Source: Mycobacterium colombiense (lineage in GTDB: Bacteria; Actinomycetota; Actinomycetes; Mycobacteriales; Mycobacteriaceae). From it: 64,000 nucleotides of DNA. Location of the stretch: NCBI RefSeq assembly GCF_001672755.1, contig NZ_LZKI01000115.1, forward strand, positions 124,001 through 188,000, given 5' to 3'. Position numbers and translations under genes: made by a program. Below the pieces are notes generated by a model that was not told the DNA's origin, searched no databases, and worked only from the letters and a program-made list of their open reading frames with translations. Shown here one piece after another: positions 35,662 to 45,609 of the stretch (within the stretch, counting starts at the first letter, position 1; each line of letters opens with the position of its first letter).

Positions 35662-37341
35662 ATGACCGCGCCGGTGTGGATGGCCTTTCCGCCAGAAGTG
35701 CACTCGACGCTGCTGAGCAGCGGCCCGGGGCCCGGCCCGCTGCTGGCGGCCGCAGCTACCTGGACATCGTTGAGCACCCAATATGATTCGGCGGCAACCG
35801 AATTGACGGCCGTGTTGAGCGGGTCCGTCCCCGTCTGGGACGGCCCGACCGCCGACAGGTACGTCGCCGCGCACATGCCATACCTGGCGTGGCTACAGCT
35901 GGCGGGCGCGTTGAGCGCCGAGGCGGCCGCCCAACATCAAGGGGTGGCCAGCGCATACACCGCCGCGCTGGCCGCGATGCCGACGCTGCCGGAACTGGCC
36001 GCCAATCATGCGACCCACGCGGCCTTGGTGGCGACGAATTTCTTTGGGGTCAACACGATTCCGATCGCGGTCAACGAGGCCGACTACGCGCGGATGTGGG
36101 CTCAGGCGGCCACCACCATGACCACCTACCAGGCGACGACCGACGCCGTGCAGATGAGCAGCGTCGCCGGGTCGGGAACCGGAGGTAAGGCCGGCAGCGG
36201 CAGCGGGTCCGGAACGGGGGCGGGCACCGGGACCGGAACTGGAACCGGAACTGGCACGGGTACCGGGACCGGCACGGGGACCGGCACCGGAGCGGGAAGC
36301 GGCACCGGCGGAGGCACCGGTGCGGGTGGCGGCGGCGGTACGGGTTCCTTCCAGCTGCCCACCCCCGAAGAGATCTGGGAAATGCTGTTCGGGCCCGACG
36401 GCGAGCAGATCCCCGGCCAGGGCCAGCCGAACTGGAGTCCGTCGGAGTACCTGCAGAATCTAGGGAACTTCTTCAACGGCAACGCTCAGGCCGTGGCCTG
36501 GCTCCAGCAGAATCTTTCGGGTCTGCTCAACCCGTCCCAGTTCCCGGCGCTGATCAACTATTTCATCGCGTGGCAGACCTACCGCATCATCAACTGGACC
36601 ATCCGGACCCTGCGGTTCATCCTCCAAGAGTTGCCGCTGCTGCTACAGGTCGGCTTGAGCCTGTCCATCACCAGCCTGGGAGGGCTGGCCGGTCTGGCGG
36701 GACTGGCGGGGTTGGCCGGCTTGGCCGCACCGGCGAGCGTTCCCGCTCCCGCTGCCATGCCGCAACCCGCCGCGGTCGGCGTGCAACCGCCGGTGGTGTC
36801 GGCCGCTCCGGCGATGGCTCCGATGGCCCCGACCAGCCCGGTGGCACCGGCGACATCGGTGGCCTCGACGCCTGCACCCGCGGCCGCCGCGATTGCTCCG
36901 CCGACGACTCCGCCCATACCTCCGGCCCCGGCGACCGGAGCCGAGGGCTTCGGCTACATGGTGGGCAGCGTCGGCCTTGGCATGGAAGCGAAGGCGCAAA
37001 CCCGGGCCGGAAGCGCGCTAGCCGCCCGGCAGCCGGCAGCATCTGCGGCCGGCATCGCGGTGGGCGAGCAGGAGCAGGGCCGCTCCCGCCGGCGTCCGCG
37101 ATCGGTCGTCGACCCCGGATACCGCTACGAATTCATCGAGGCCGACGACGACGCAGCCGCGGTCGCGTCGGCAGTGCCGAATCGGTATCTGCCCTCGGAC
37201 TCCGGCGGCTCGATACACGGCTTCACCGGCACGTTGTCCAAACCGGACGTCCGCGCTTCGGGCCTGAACACGTTGGCCGGCAACGAGTCCGGTGACGGCG
37301 CCCGCATACCGATGCTGCCGGAGAGCTGGGACGGCCCGTAG
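35662..37341 (+). CDS. PPE-family protein, PPE-PPW subfamily, with Gly-Thr repeat
   Basis: A 559-residue PPE protein. The N-terminal PPE domain (residues 1-175) starts [20 protein letters not shown] and contains the WDGPTADRY segment. A low-complexity Gly/Thr/Ser linker (about 175-230) with long Gly-Thr runs follows. Next come a helical region ([15 protein letters not shown]), a hydrophobic Gly-Leu-Ala repeat and a Pro-rich stretch. The C-terminal PPW signature is present: GFTGT near 517 and PMLPESW at the end. The layout resembles M. tuberculosis PPE2 (Rv0256c), with a basic segment (RSRRRPRS). Likely ESX-exported with the preceding PE. Confidence 0.93.
   Translation: MTAPVWMAFPPEVHSTLLSSGPGPGPLLAAAATWTSLSTQYDSAATELTAVLSGSVPVWDGPTADRYVAAHMPYLAWLQLAGALSAEAAAQHQGVASAYTAALAAMPTLPELAANHATHAALVATNFFGVNTIPIAVNEADYARMWAQAATTMTTYQATTDAVQMSSVAGSGTGGKAGSGSGSGTGAGTGTGTGTGTGTGTGTGTGTGTGAGSGTGGGTGAGGGGGTGSFQLPTPEEIWEMLFGPDGEQIPGQGQPNWSPSEYLQNLGNFFNGNAQAVAWLQQNLSGLLNPSQFPALINYFIAWQTYRIINWTIRTLRFILQELPLLLQVGLSLSITSLGGLAGLAGLAGLAGLAAPASVPAPAAMPQPAAVGVQPPVVSAAPAMAPMAPTSPVAPATSVASTPAPAAAAIAPPTTPPIPPAPATGAEGFGYMVGSVGLGMEAKAQTRAGSALAARQPAASAAGIAVGEQEQGRSRRRPRSVVDPGYRYEFIEADDDAAAVASAVPNRYLPSDSGGSIHGFTGTLSKPDVRASGLNTLAGNESGDGARIPMLPESWDGP
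36223..36290 (+). repeat. six-base tandem repeat encoding Gly-Thr units
   Basis: About eleven in-frame copies of a GGNACN unit encoding (Gly-Thr)n inside the PPE gene. The third positions vary, so the array is degenerate at the DNA level but strict at the protein level. A second short in-frame repeat encoding Gly-Leu-Ala units lies near 36680-36725. Confidence 0.8.
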
Positions 37342-37365
37342 GCTGAGCCGCCCTCTGTGGCGCGG

Positions 37366-38106
<741 letters not shown>

Positions 38107-38185
38107 GGCACCGGCGCGCCGGATCGCAGCTGGTTACCGGGACAAATTGACGCGCCGCTAGCCCAGCCTGGGGTTAGCGTTGCTC

Positions 38186-39085
38186 CTACGTGAGGGTTGC
38201 GGTCAGGTAGCCGGACGCTTGGCCGAACGAGGCCAACTCGTCCTCGGGTACCGCAAATCCCTGGGCGGCGAAAGCCTGCTCGGTCGTCCGAATATCGATC
38301 CGCCACCCGCGTGCGGCCAGGTATTCGCCGGCGGGATTGCGGTCGCCGGTGTAGAACAACTCGGCCAGATTGATGTTGGAGCCGATGCGCTGAGACCGCT
38401 CGGTCAGCTTCTGGGCCCAGTCCGAGGGGATGTCGCGCAGGTCCATGTGTTCGGTGGCGATCCGGCTGCCCGGCGCCGAAACGGCGACGATGTTGTCGAA
38501 CAACCGGTCTTGCGCCTCGGGCGGCAGGTAAACCAGGAGTCCCTCGGCGCTCCACGCGGTTGGCTTGTGGGCGTCGAACCCGGCCGCCACGAGGGCCGAC
38601 GGCCAGTCGTCGCGCAGGTCGATCGACACGGTGCGGCGCTCAGCGGTGGGTGTGGCGCCCAGATCGGCCAGGGTGCGCGTCTTGAATTCGATCACCTCAG
38701 GCTGGTCGATCTCGTACACGACGGTGCCCGCCGGCCAGGGCAGCCGGTAGGCCCGGGTGTCCAAGCCGGACGCCAAAATGACGGCCTGCTGGACACCCGA
38801 TTCTGTCGCCCGCACGAAGAAGTCGTCGAAGAACCGGGTGCGCACCGCGATCTGCTCCTTCACGGCCTGGCGGTTCAGCAGTGGATCGTCGCTGCGGTCA
38901 AGCTGGTTGTCGAGGAGCTTGATGAAGACATCGCTGCCAACCGCGCGGACCAGCGGATCGGCCCAGGGGTCATTCAGCAAGGGCTCCGGGCCCTGGGAGG
39001 CAATCGCCCGCTGTGCGGCGACTGCCGTTGCGGTGGCCCCGACGCTGGACGCCAGATCCCATGTGTCGTTCTCGGTGCGGGCCAC
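38186..39085 (-). CDS. S-adenosylmethionine-dependent methyltransferase of the mycobacterial LCM-type family
   Basis: A 299-residue protein of the large mycobacterial family related to leucine carboxyl methyltransferase (TIGR00027). Typical landmarks are [43 protein letters not shown] (SAM-binding), [22 protein letters not shown] and [14 protein letters not shown]. Physiological substrates are unknown. GTG at 39085 is favoured because AGGAG is then six bases away; ATG 39091 would sit on top of it. A paralogue lies at 58169. Confidence 0.88.
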   Translation of the reverse strand: MARTENDTWDLASSVGATATAVAAQRAIASQGPEPLLNDPWADPLVRAVGSDVFIKLLDNQLDRSDDPLLNRQAVKEQIAVRTRFFDDFFVRATESGVQQAVILASGLDTRAYRLPWPAGTVVYEIDQPEVIEFKTRTLADLGATPTAERRTVSIDLRDDWPSALVAAGFDAHKPTAWSAEGLLVYLPPEAQDRLFDNIVAVSAPGSRIATEHMDLRDIPSDWAQKLTERSQRIGSNINLAELFYTGDRNPAGEYLAARGWRIDIRTTEQAFAAQGFAVPEDELASFGQASGYLTATLT

Positions 39086-39227
39086 GCCCATCTCCTCTCC
39101 GCGTCCTGCGCGCATTTAGTTAGCGTATTTAAGCGACTCCTCGACTGTACTCCTTGGCGCGCGGGCCACCGGTCCAAGCGGCGCCGGCCGCGCGGGCGAG
39201 CCCCGGGAATGCAGCGTTAGGGCTCGG

Positions 39228-39665
39228 GTGTTCGCTATGGGTATGGCTGACGAAATCGAATTGAGCCCGCGGGGTTGGGTGCGCGACCAGACCGAACGAA
39301 TTCTGAGTCAAGGCACAACCGATGGAGTCGAGGTCTTCGATCGGCCGATCGTTCTGCTGACCGTCACCGGGGCGAAGTCCGGCAAGCAGCGCTATGTCCC
39401 GTTGATGCGGGTCGAGAAGGATGGCCGCTACGTCATTGTCGCGTCGCACGGCGGCGCGCCGGAGCATCCGGTTTGGTACTTCAACCTGAAGACGAATCCG
39501 GCGGTGACGCTGCAAGACGGGGACAAGGTTGTCGCGTTGACGGCCCGCGAACTCCAGGGCGCCGAGCGCGAGGAGTGGTGGCAGCGGGCCGTTGAGGCGT
39601 TTCCGCCGTACGCGGAATACAAGACGAAGACGGCGCGGCAGATCCCCGTTTTCGTCCTGGAGTAG
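39228..39665 (+). CDS. Ddn-family F420-dependent nitroreductase-like protein
   Basis: A 145-residue protein with the deazaflavin-dependent nitroreductase fold. It has LLTVTGAKSGKQRYVPLMRV, VASHGGAPEHPVWYFNLKTNP and ARELQGAEREEWWQRAVEAFPPYAEY, a near-textbook set of Ddn family motifs. It should use F420H2 to reduce quinones or nitro-compounds. GTG 39228 has the best-placed ribosome site (TAGGG); ATGs at 39237 and 39243 are alternatives. It is divergent from the methyltransferase at 38186. Confidence 0.88.
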   Translation: MFAMGMADEIELSPRGWVRDQTERILSQGTTDGVEVFDRPIVLLTVTGAKSGKQRYVPLMRVEKDGRYVIVASHGGAPEHPVWYFNLKTNPAVTLQDGDKVVALTARELQGAEREEWWQRAVEAFPPYAEYKTKTARQIPVFVLE

Positions 39666-39692
39666 CCGCTTTCGATCCCGTGGCGGGCCGTT

Positions 39693-39734
39693 GGCACCGG
39701 GTGCCGAAAAAATTTGCATTCGATATGCACCCGG
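39693..39734. promoter_or_regulatory. nested palindromes between the Ddn-like and SulP genes
   Basis: GGCACC-G-GGTGCC (39693-39705) is a perfect 13-bp palindrome. TGCAT-TCGAT-ATGCA (39715-39729) is a second. In addition CCGGGTGC (39697-39704) and GCACCCGG (39727-39734) pair perfectly across an A/T-rich centre. These structures exclude each other. A third, GAACA-ATGA-TGTTC, lies at 39802-39815. Confidence 0.4.
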
Positions 39735-39923
39735 CTCGTCCGGTTGACCCCTTGTGTCCCGCCCACCTACCTTCGAACGCATAGGCCAGGCATGTCCCGC
39801 CGAACAATGATGTTCAGATAGCTGTAATCGCCTGCGCTGCGCGGTGTTACGCAACGATTGCTCTGCCGTGACCGGGTGGATCTCGAAAAGCCCACCGCCG
39901 ATGACCAATTCAGGGGAGGGCCA

Positions 39924-41540
39924 GTGACGCACGTGAAACAGCCAGAACCGCACTGCATGGAGGACGGCCCTCCTTCTCGGCTCGACCGGCTGCGTGAGGT
40001 CCTGCAATATGACCTGCCGGCCTCGTTGGTCGTCTTCCTGGTGGCGCTGCCGTTGTCGCTCGGGATCGCGATCGCTTCGGACGCGCCGGTTCTCGCCGGC
40101 CTGATTGCAGCGATTGTCGGGGGAGTCGTCGGTGGGTGGATAGGTGGATCGCCGTTACAGGTCAGTGGCCCGGCGGCCGGGCTGACCGTTGTCGTCGCCG
40201 AATTGGTGTCCCAGTTCGGCTGGGCGATCACATGTTTCATCACCGTGATCGCCGGGCTTTTGCAAGTCCTGTTGGGGTTCAGCCGCATTGCCCGCGCCGC
40301 CCTGGCGATATCACCTGTGGTGGTACATGCGATGCTGGCCGGCATCGGCATCACGATTGCGTTACAACAAGTCCACGTGCTGCTGGGCGGCTCCTCGAAG
40401 AGCTCGGCCTGGAGCAATGTCACCGGACTGCCCGCACAGATTATGGGTGCGCACCGGCCGGGGCTGGTCCTGGGTCTCCTCGTGATCGCTATTCTGGTTG
40501 CCTGGCGCTGGGTTCCGGCCCGGGTGGCCAAAGTTCCAGGCCCGCTCGTCGCGATCGTGGTAGTCACGGCCATTTCGGTGATCCTCCCGTTCAACGTATC
40601 CCGCATCGTGCTGGACGGCTCAGTGCTCGATGCGCTGCGCCTGCCTTCGGTGCCGCATGGGAATTGGGGAGCTGTCGTCGTCGCCGTCATCACCGTCACC
40701 TTGATCACCAGCGTGCAGAGCCTGCTGACCGCGGTATCGATCGACCGCATGCACACCGGCGCGCGAACCGACTTCAACCGCGAGCTGATCGGGCAGGGTG
40801 CGGCGAACATCGCGTCGGGTGCCATCGGCGGGCTTCCCATCGCGGGTGTGATCGTGCGCAGCGCCGCCAACGTGAATGCCGGCGCCAAGACGCGCGCCTC
40901 GACGATCATGCACGGCGTCTGGATACTGCTGTTCGCCGTACCGTTCGCGGGACTCGTCGAAAAGATCCCCACCGCCGCGCTTGCCGGCCTGCTCATCGTC
41001 ATCGGCATCGAGCTGTTGAAGCCCGCACACATCGAAACCGCTTTGCGCAACGGCGATCTCGCCGTCTACTTAGTGACCGTGGTTTGCGTCGTGTTCCTCA
41101 ACCTGCTGCACGGCGTCATGATCGGCCTGGCGTTGGCCGTCGCCGTGACCGGATGGCGGGTGGTGCGAGCCAGGATCGAGGCCGAGCCGGTTGGTGACGG
41201 GTGGCACGTCGTCGTTGAGGGAGCGTGCACCTTCCTGGCGCTGCCCCGGTTGACCGGAGTCTTGGCGTCCGTGCCCGAACGCACGTCGGTCACCATCCAT
41301 CTGCTCACGAGTTATCTCGATCACGCGGCGCACCAGGCGATCAGCGACTGGCAACGCCGGCACTGTGCTACCGGCGGACAGGTCCAGGTTCGCGACACGA
41401 TGGACACAGGGGACTCCGAAGCCCTGGCCACCAGTGGGCTCATGGATTCCGTTGGCGCCGGCGGGAAGTCATCGAAGGCCAACCGCCGTAACGTCCACCT
41501 GAGCCTGGTCGAGGAGTTGTCCGCGTCCGGGGCCAAGTAA
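39924..41540 (+). CDS. SulP-family inorganic anion transporter
   Basis: About 538 residues. The membrane domain (residues about 25-400) shows the SulP pattern: YDLPASLVVFLVALPLSLGIAIASDAPVLAGLIAAIVGG, GSPLQVSGPAAGLTVVVAE and SIDRMHTGARTDFNRELIGQGAANIASG. A short C-terminal STAS-like domain ends the protein. Bicarbonate, sulfate or another anion could be carried. Relatives such as Rv3273 have a fused carbonic anhydrase; this one does not. GTG 39924 is chosen because AGGGGAGG precedes it. Confidence 0.9.
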   Translation: MTHVKQPEPHCMEDGPPSRLDRLREVLQYDLPASLVVFLVALPLSLGIAIASDAPVLAGLIAAIVGGVVGGWIGGSPLQVSGPAAGLTVVVAELVSQFGWAITCFITVIAGLLQVLLGFSRIARAALAISPVVVHAMLAGIGITIALQQVHVLLGGSSKSSAWSNVTGLPAQIMGAHRPGLVLGLLVIAILVAWRWVPARVAKVPGPLVAIVVVTAISVILPFNVSRIVLDGSVLDALRLPSVPHGNWGAVVVAVITVTLITSVQSLLTAVSIDRMHTGARTDFNRELIGQGAANIASGAIGGLPIAGVIVRSAANVNAGAKTRASTIMHGVWILLFAVPFAGLVEKIPTAALAGLLIVIGIELLKPAHIETALRNGDLAVYLVTVVCVVFLNLLHGVMIGLALAVAVTGWRVVRARIEAEPVGDGWHVVVEGACTFLALPRLTGVLASVPERTSVTIHLLTSYLDHAAHQAISDWQRRHCATGGQVQVRDTMDTGDSEALATSGLMDSVGAGGKSSKANRRNVHLSLVEELSASGAK

Positions 41541-41553
41541 CCGGTCGGCGCGG

Positions 41554-42426
41554 CTACTTCAGGTCGGCGGCGACCTGCTCCAGAACGGCGAGGTGTTCGT
41601 CGACACTCGCGAAACCGGCCTTCATGGTGTTCACCGAAAGATGGCTGGCGCCCGCGGCTTTCCATGCGGCGATGGTGGCGGCGAGCTTGTCGCGGTCTTC
41701 GGTCCAGCTGACCCGGGCTTCCATTCCGAGGCTCTTCGGGTCGCGGCCGGCCACTTCGGCCGCGCGGTTCACCTGCTCGAGGGCATGGTCGAGTCCGGGG
41801 CCGGGCTCCAGCATCGGAAACCATCCGTCGCCCAGGCGACCGGCACGCTCGTACGCGCGGTCGGAGGCCGCACCGAACCACACCGGTATCGGGCGCTGGG
41901 TGGGCAGCGGGGCCAGGCCGGCCGCGGTCACCGTGTGGTATTTGCCGTTGTAGGTGACCGACCGCTCGGTCCACAGCTTGCGCATCACCTCGACCTGTTC
42001 CTCGGAGCGCCTGCCGCGGTTGGTGAACGACTCTCCGAGGGCCTCGTACTCAACGGCGTTCCACCCCAATCCGATTCCGAATCTGAAGCGGCCCCCGGTG
42101 AGCAGATCGACCTCGGCGGCCTGCTTGGCCGCCAGCACCGTTTGGCGTTGCGGCAAGATGATCACCCCGGTGACGAGTTCCAGCGAGGTGACCGCGGCCA
42201 GATAGCCCAGCATGACGAACGGCTCATGAAAGGTCGAGTCGATGTCATAGGGACCCTGGAAGCCGTGATGCACCGTCGGGTCGGCGCCGACGACGTGGTC
42301 GTAGGCGAGGATGTGAGTGAACCCCAGTTCCTCGACGCGCTGACCGTAGGTGCGGAGGATGGCGGGGTCCGGGCCGAGCTCGGTTTGCGGGAAGACGACT
42401 CCAATGCGCATTGGGTGTGCAACCAT
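41554..42426 (-). CDS. LLM-class F420-dependent oxidoreductase
   Basis: A 290-residue luciferase-like monooxygenase fold (TIM barrel). Landmarks are MRIGVVFPQTELGPDPA, ILAYDHVVGADP, TGVIILPQRQTVLAAKQAAEVDLLTGGRFRFGIGLGWN and VWFGAASDRAYERAGRLGDGW. Mycobacterial members usually use F420; the substrate is unknown. ATG 42426 or, 15 bases later, ATG 42411 (MRIGVVFP). It converges on sulP with about 13 bp between stops. Confidence 0.9.
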   Translation of the reverse strand: MVAHPMRIGVVFPQTELGPDPAILRTYGQRVEELGFTHILAYDHVVGADPTVHHGFQGPYDIDSTFHEPFVMLGYLAAVTSLELVTGVIILPQRQTVLAAKQAAEVDLLTGGRFRFGIGLGWNAVEYEALGESFTNRGRRSEEQVEVMRKLWTERSVTYNGKYHTVTAAGLAPLPTQRPIPVWFGAASDRAYERAGRLGDGWFPMLEPGPGLDHALEQVNRAAEVAGRDPKSLGMEARVSWTEDRDKLAATIAAWKAAGASHLSVNTMKAGFASVDEHLAVLEQVAADLK

Positions 42427-42662
42427 GCCGCGTCAGGTTTACTTCCCGTGTGACGAAAGGCGCAGCGACCAATCGGCACGGCAAATGTTCTGGGGGCGGT
42501 GTCGTCTTCTCACCTCTGGCGCAAGTGGTCGCTCGAGGCGACGGTTCTGGTGTGGTACCCGGGGGAATGGCCGACACCGCCGCGCTGATCAACCATGGCC
42601 GTCGGCGGGATATTCCGTCGCCGGATGACCGAGTCCGTATCGGCATCCAGGATGATGTAGTC

Positions 42663-43658
42663 GTGACGGCGAACAGGGTCAGCGGGGTGTTGAGAGTCGG
42701 CGAGATGGAGCCGACGTTCGAACAAGAGTTGGCTGCGCGCTACGAGATTCCGAAGCTGCCCGACGGACCTGCGCGAACGCAATTCCTCACCGAGCACGGC
42801 GCCGGTGTGCGCGTGCTGGTGACATCGGGATCGCCCGGCGTCGATGCCGCCACCATCGCGGCGCTGCCCAACCTGGAGGCCATCGTCAACAACGGGGCCG
42901 GAGTGGATCTGATCGATTTGGGTGCGGCGAAACGCCGCGGCATCGGCGTGAGCAACACTCCCGATGTGCTGTCGGACACGGTCGCCGACACGGCAGTGGG
43001 CCTGATCCTGATGACTCTGCGCCGGTTCGGTGCCGCCGACCGGTACGTGCGCGCCGGTCGATGGGCGCGCGACGGTGCGTTTCCCTACGCCAGAGATGTC
43101 AGTGGCCTGCAGGTCGGCATTCTGGGACTCGGCCGGATCGGGTCGGCGATCGCGACCCGGCTGCTCGGATTCGACTGCGCCATCGCCTATCACAACCGCC
43201 ACCGCATCCAGGGATCACACTTCCGCTATGCCGAGTCGCCCATGGAGCTCGCCGAGTCGGTCGACGTCCTGGTGATCGCCACCACGGGCGACGCCGACAC
43301 GCACAAGCTGGTCGACCGTGCGGTGCTGCAGGCCTTGGGTCCCGAGGGATACCTGATCAACATCGCGCGGGGCAGCGTCGTCGACCAGGACGCGCTGGTG
43401 GAATTGCTGGCCGCCGGGGAACTGGCGGGCGCGGGCCTGGACGTCTTCGCCGAAGAACCGCAGGTACCGGCCGAATTGTTCGACCTGGACAACGTGGTGC
43501 TTCTCCCGCATATCGGCAGCGCCACCGCACGGACCCGGCGGGCCATGGCGCTGCTGGCGATCCGTAATCTCGACAGCTACCTCGAAACCGGTGAATTGGT
43601 CACACCCGTCCTGCCGCCGCGCCGTCAGGACCTGTTTGACCGCGACTCGGCGCCCTGA
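42663..43658 (+). CDS. D-isomer 2-hydroxyacid dehydrogenase
   Basis: About 331 residues. It has the NAD-binding motif GLGRIGSAIATRLLGFD (around 160-176) and catalytic-domain residues typical of the family: an Arg in NIARGSVVDQDALV, a Glu in DVFAEEPQVP and a His in LLPHIGSAT. NAD(P)-dependent reduction of a 2-oxoacid (glyoxylate/hydroxypyruvate type) is expected. The start is uncertain. GTG 42663, with AGGA upstream, gives a family-like N-terminus; the ATG at 42567 is the main alternative. Confidence 0.88.
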   Translation: MTANRVSGVLRVGEMEPTFEQELAARYEIPKLPDGPARTQFLTEHGAGVRVLVTSGSPGVDAATIAALPNLEAIVNNGAGVDLIDLGAAKRRGIGVSNTPDVLSDTVADTAVGLILMTLRRFGAADRYVRAGRWARDGAFPYARDVSGLQVGILGLGRIGSAIATRLLGFDCAIAYHNRHRIQGSHFRYAESPMELAESVDVLVIATTGDADTHKLVDRAVLQALGPEGYLINIARGSVVDQDALVELLAAGELAGAGLDVFAEEPQVPAELFDLDNVVLLPHIGSATARTRRAMALLAIRNLDSYLETGELVTPVLPPRRQDLFDRDSAP

Positions 43659-43710
43659 GCAGGTGATTCGCGACGGCTATTCATCTGTGGCCTAAGCGAT
43701 ACTCGCTGAA

Positions 43711-43738
43711 GGTTATTGCCCCATCCGCATCTGGGTAT
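43711..43738 (+). promoter_or_regulatory. SigF-type promoter before the RsbW-like gene
   Basis: GGTTAT (43711-43716), a 16-bp spacer and GGGTAT (43733-43738) match the mycobacterial SigF consensus (GGTTT-N15-17-GGGTA). The ATG follows 10 bases later, so the transcript would be nearly leaderless. Confidence 0.6.
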
Positions 43739-43747
43739 GCGGCTTTC

Positions 43748-44236
43748 ATGAGTCCACTACTGTCGGAGACTGCCACGCCGGTACGGCTGACGCTTGCCGG
43801 CACAGCCCGCCCCGATACGGCGGCGGAGTGGCGGCGGGCGCTGCAACGGTGGCTGCAGCAAGAGGTCCGCGTGCCAGAAGAAATTCGTGAGGACGTCGTC
43901 CTGGGCGTCAACGAGGCGCTGGCGAATTGTGTTGAGCACGCCTACCGCTCGCATCGCCAGGTCGGCGCCATGAAACTTCAGGCCAGCTACGATCCCGACG
44001 CCGAATCGATCCGGGTGTGCGTCAGCGACCGCGGAAACTGGCGAAAGCCTTCGTCCAGGCACTCCAGCGACCCCCACGCGTCGCGCGGCATCATGCTGAT
44101 GCACGGCCTCGCCGACCACTGCACCATCCATGCCCGTCCCAACGGCACCAGCGTCTATTTGGATTACGCGACCGACGCGGAGGCCGCCGGCCATCACCAC
44201 GTCGAAGCCCCGGAACCGCCTGGGTCAAGCGCCTGA
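43748..44236 (+). CDS. RsbW-like ATP-binding (anti-sigma/GHKL) protein
   Basis: A 162-residue HATPase_c_2 protein. The N-box is NEALANCVEHAY (Asn56, Glu57, Asn60), the G1 box is SDRGNW (Asp94), and the lid region is ASRGIMLMHGLAD. These are the marks of anti-sigma-factor kinases such as RsbW/SpoIIAB, which sequester a sigma factor or phosphorylate an anti-anti-sigma protein. No sigma or antagonist gene is nearby, so it acts in trans if at all. A SigF-like promoter precedes it. Its end overlaps the P450 gene by 12 bp on the opposite strand. Confidence 0.87.
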   Translation: MSPLLSETATPVRLTLAGTARPDTAAEWRRALQRWLQQEVRVPEEIREDVVLGVNEALANCVEHAYRSHRQVGAMKLQASYDPDAESIRVCVSDRGNWRKPSSRHSSDPHASRGIMLMHGLADHCTIHARPNGTSVYLDYATDAEAAGHHHVEAPEPPGSSA

Positions 44237-45442
44237 TCGCGCCGATGGCGTGAACTTGACCGGCATATTTTCCAGACCGCTGACAAAGTTCGCCGGGCGC
44301 AGCGGCAGCGGATCCCCCGACGCCAGCCGCATATCCGGCAGTCGTTTCAGCAGGCGTCCGAGCATCATCGACAGCTCCAGGCGCGCCAGCTGATTGCCCA
44401 GACAGAAGTGGGTTCCGAACCCGAAGGCCAGATGATTGTTGGGGTATCGGTCGATGCGGAAGTTTTCCGGATCTCCGAACACCGCCTCGTCGAAGTTCGC
44501 CGATTCGAACAGCAGGATGATCTTCTCGCCCTGCTTGAGCTCTGCACCGTGAAACTCCAGGTCGGCGGTCATGGTGCGGGCCATGTTCTTGACCGGGGCG
44601 GTCCACCGCAGCATCTCCTCGATCGCGTTGGGTAGCAGCGCCACGTCATCGACGAGCTGCTGGTGCTGTTGCGGGTGCCGCAGTATCTGCGCGGTACCGC
44701 CGGACAGCGTGTGGCGAGTGGTCTCGTCGCCGCCGATCAGGAGTAGCAACACCTCGGTGACGATCTCGTGGTCGGCAAGCTTTTCGCCGTCCACCTCCGC
44801 GTGCACCAACACGCTGACCAGGTCGTCGGTCGGATTCGCCTTGCGCGCCGCGATCATGCCAGTCATGTATTCGGTGTAAGCGGCGAACGCATCGACCGAG
44901 ACCTGGAAATCCTCCTCTGCGGTCGTGCTGCTGAGCAAGGTCACCATGTCGTCGGACCAGCGAAGGAACATCTGGCGCTCCTCCGGAAGCACCCCGAGCA
45001 TGTCACCGATCACTGCCATGGGCAGCGGAGCGGCGAGGTCCCAGACGAAATCGCACTCGCCCCGTTCGCAGACGTTGTCGATGAGTGCATCGCACAGCGC
45101 GCCGATCGCGTGCTCCCTGTCCTTGACGCGTTTGCGGGTGAAGCCCGCGTTGACCAGCTTGCGTCGCAGCAGATGCGTAGGGTCATCCATTGCGATCATC
45201 ATCGGGGGCGCGTCCTGGTCCGGCCGGATACCTCCGGCGTTGGAGAACAACTCCGGCGCACGCTCGGCGTCGATCACCGCCTGGTAGCTCGCCGCGGCCG
45301 CCAGGCCATTGCGGTCCCGAAAGACCGGTTCGTTCTCGCGCATCCATTGATAGACCGGCCGCGAATCGCCCGCGTAGAAGGCCCCGTCGGTCAGGTCAAT
45401 GTCGGGCCGCAATTGGTTGCGCGTATCGATGGTGCTTGCCAC
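44225..45442 (-). CDS. cytochrome P450, CYP142-like
   Basis: A 405-residue soluble P450. The heme-binding loop is FGFGTHFCLGNQLAR with ligand Cys347, the I-helix GGDETTRH carries the oxygen-activating Thr, and the K-helix is EEMLRW. Long stretches match M. tuberculosis CYP142A1 (Rv3518c), including FSNAGGIRPDQ, LLRRKLVNAGFTRKRVKD, ECDF and LRPANFVSGLE. CYP142 oxidises the cholesterol side chain (C26/27). Here it is not inside the usual cholesterol gene cluster. GTG start with GGGAGAAGGG upstream. A perfect palindrome (45485-45498) lies 43 bp before the start. Confidence 0.9.
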   Translation of the reverse strand: MASTIDTRNQLRPDIDLTDGAFYAGDSRPVYQWMRENEPVFRDRNGLAAAASYQAVIDAERAPELFSNAGGIRPDQDAPPMMIAMDDPTHLLRRKLVNAGFTRKRVKDREHAIGALCDALIDNVCERGECDFVWDLAAPLPMAVIGDMLGVLPEERQMFLRWSDDMVTLLSSTTAEEDFQVSVDAFAAYTEYMTGMIAARKANPTDDLVSVLVHAEVDGEKLADHEIVTEVLLLLIGGDETTRHTLSGGTAQILRHPQQHQQLVDDVALLPNAIEEMLRWTAPVKNMARTMTADLEFHGAELKQGEKIILLFESANFDEAVFGDPENFRIDRYPNNHLAFGFGTHFCLGNQLARLELSMMLGRLLKRLPDMRLASGDPLPLRPANFVSGLENMPVKFTPSARSGA

Positions 45443-45484
45443 GGTTCACCCTTCTCCCGCCTGCGCTGAGTTACCGTGGACCTT

Positions 45485-45498
45485 ACAGTAGGAACTGT
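45485..45498. promoter_or_regulatory. perfect palindrome ACAGT-AGGA-ACTGT in the P450 promoter
   Basis: Five-base arms around AGGA, overlapping a plausible -10 (TACTGT) that pairs with TTGTGG about 16 bp away on the minus strand. It does not fit the KstR motif (AAC-NN-GTT). Confidence 0.4.
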
Positions 45499-45609
45499 GG
45501 TATTCCCCACAAAAGGTTTCGGCACGCTCGGTGTCCGAGCCGGCCGTCGGCGGGGCGCCGCATCGACGGGCTCACACGCCCGGTGAGGGGTCAAGCGATG
45601 CAACGCATC

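Noticed and set aside
36190..36340. Short regular repeats that could suggest a CRISPR or VNTR array
   Set aside because: There are no spacers and the six-base unit is in frame within the PPE gene, encoding Gly-Thr pairs; it is a coding repeat.
39802..39815. GAACAATGATGTTC considered as a LexA (SOS) box
   Set aside because: The mycobacterial SOS box is TCGAAC-N4-GTTCGA. Here GAAC and GTTC are six bases apart and the outer bases do not match.
45440..45520. KstR-type (AAC-NN-GTT) site upstream of the CYP142-like gene
   Set aside because: Searched by eye because CYP142 is KstR-controlled in M. tuberculosis; no such motif is present in the 160 bp upstream.
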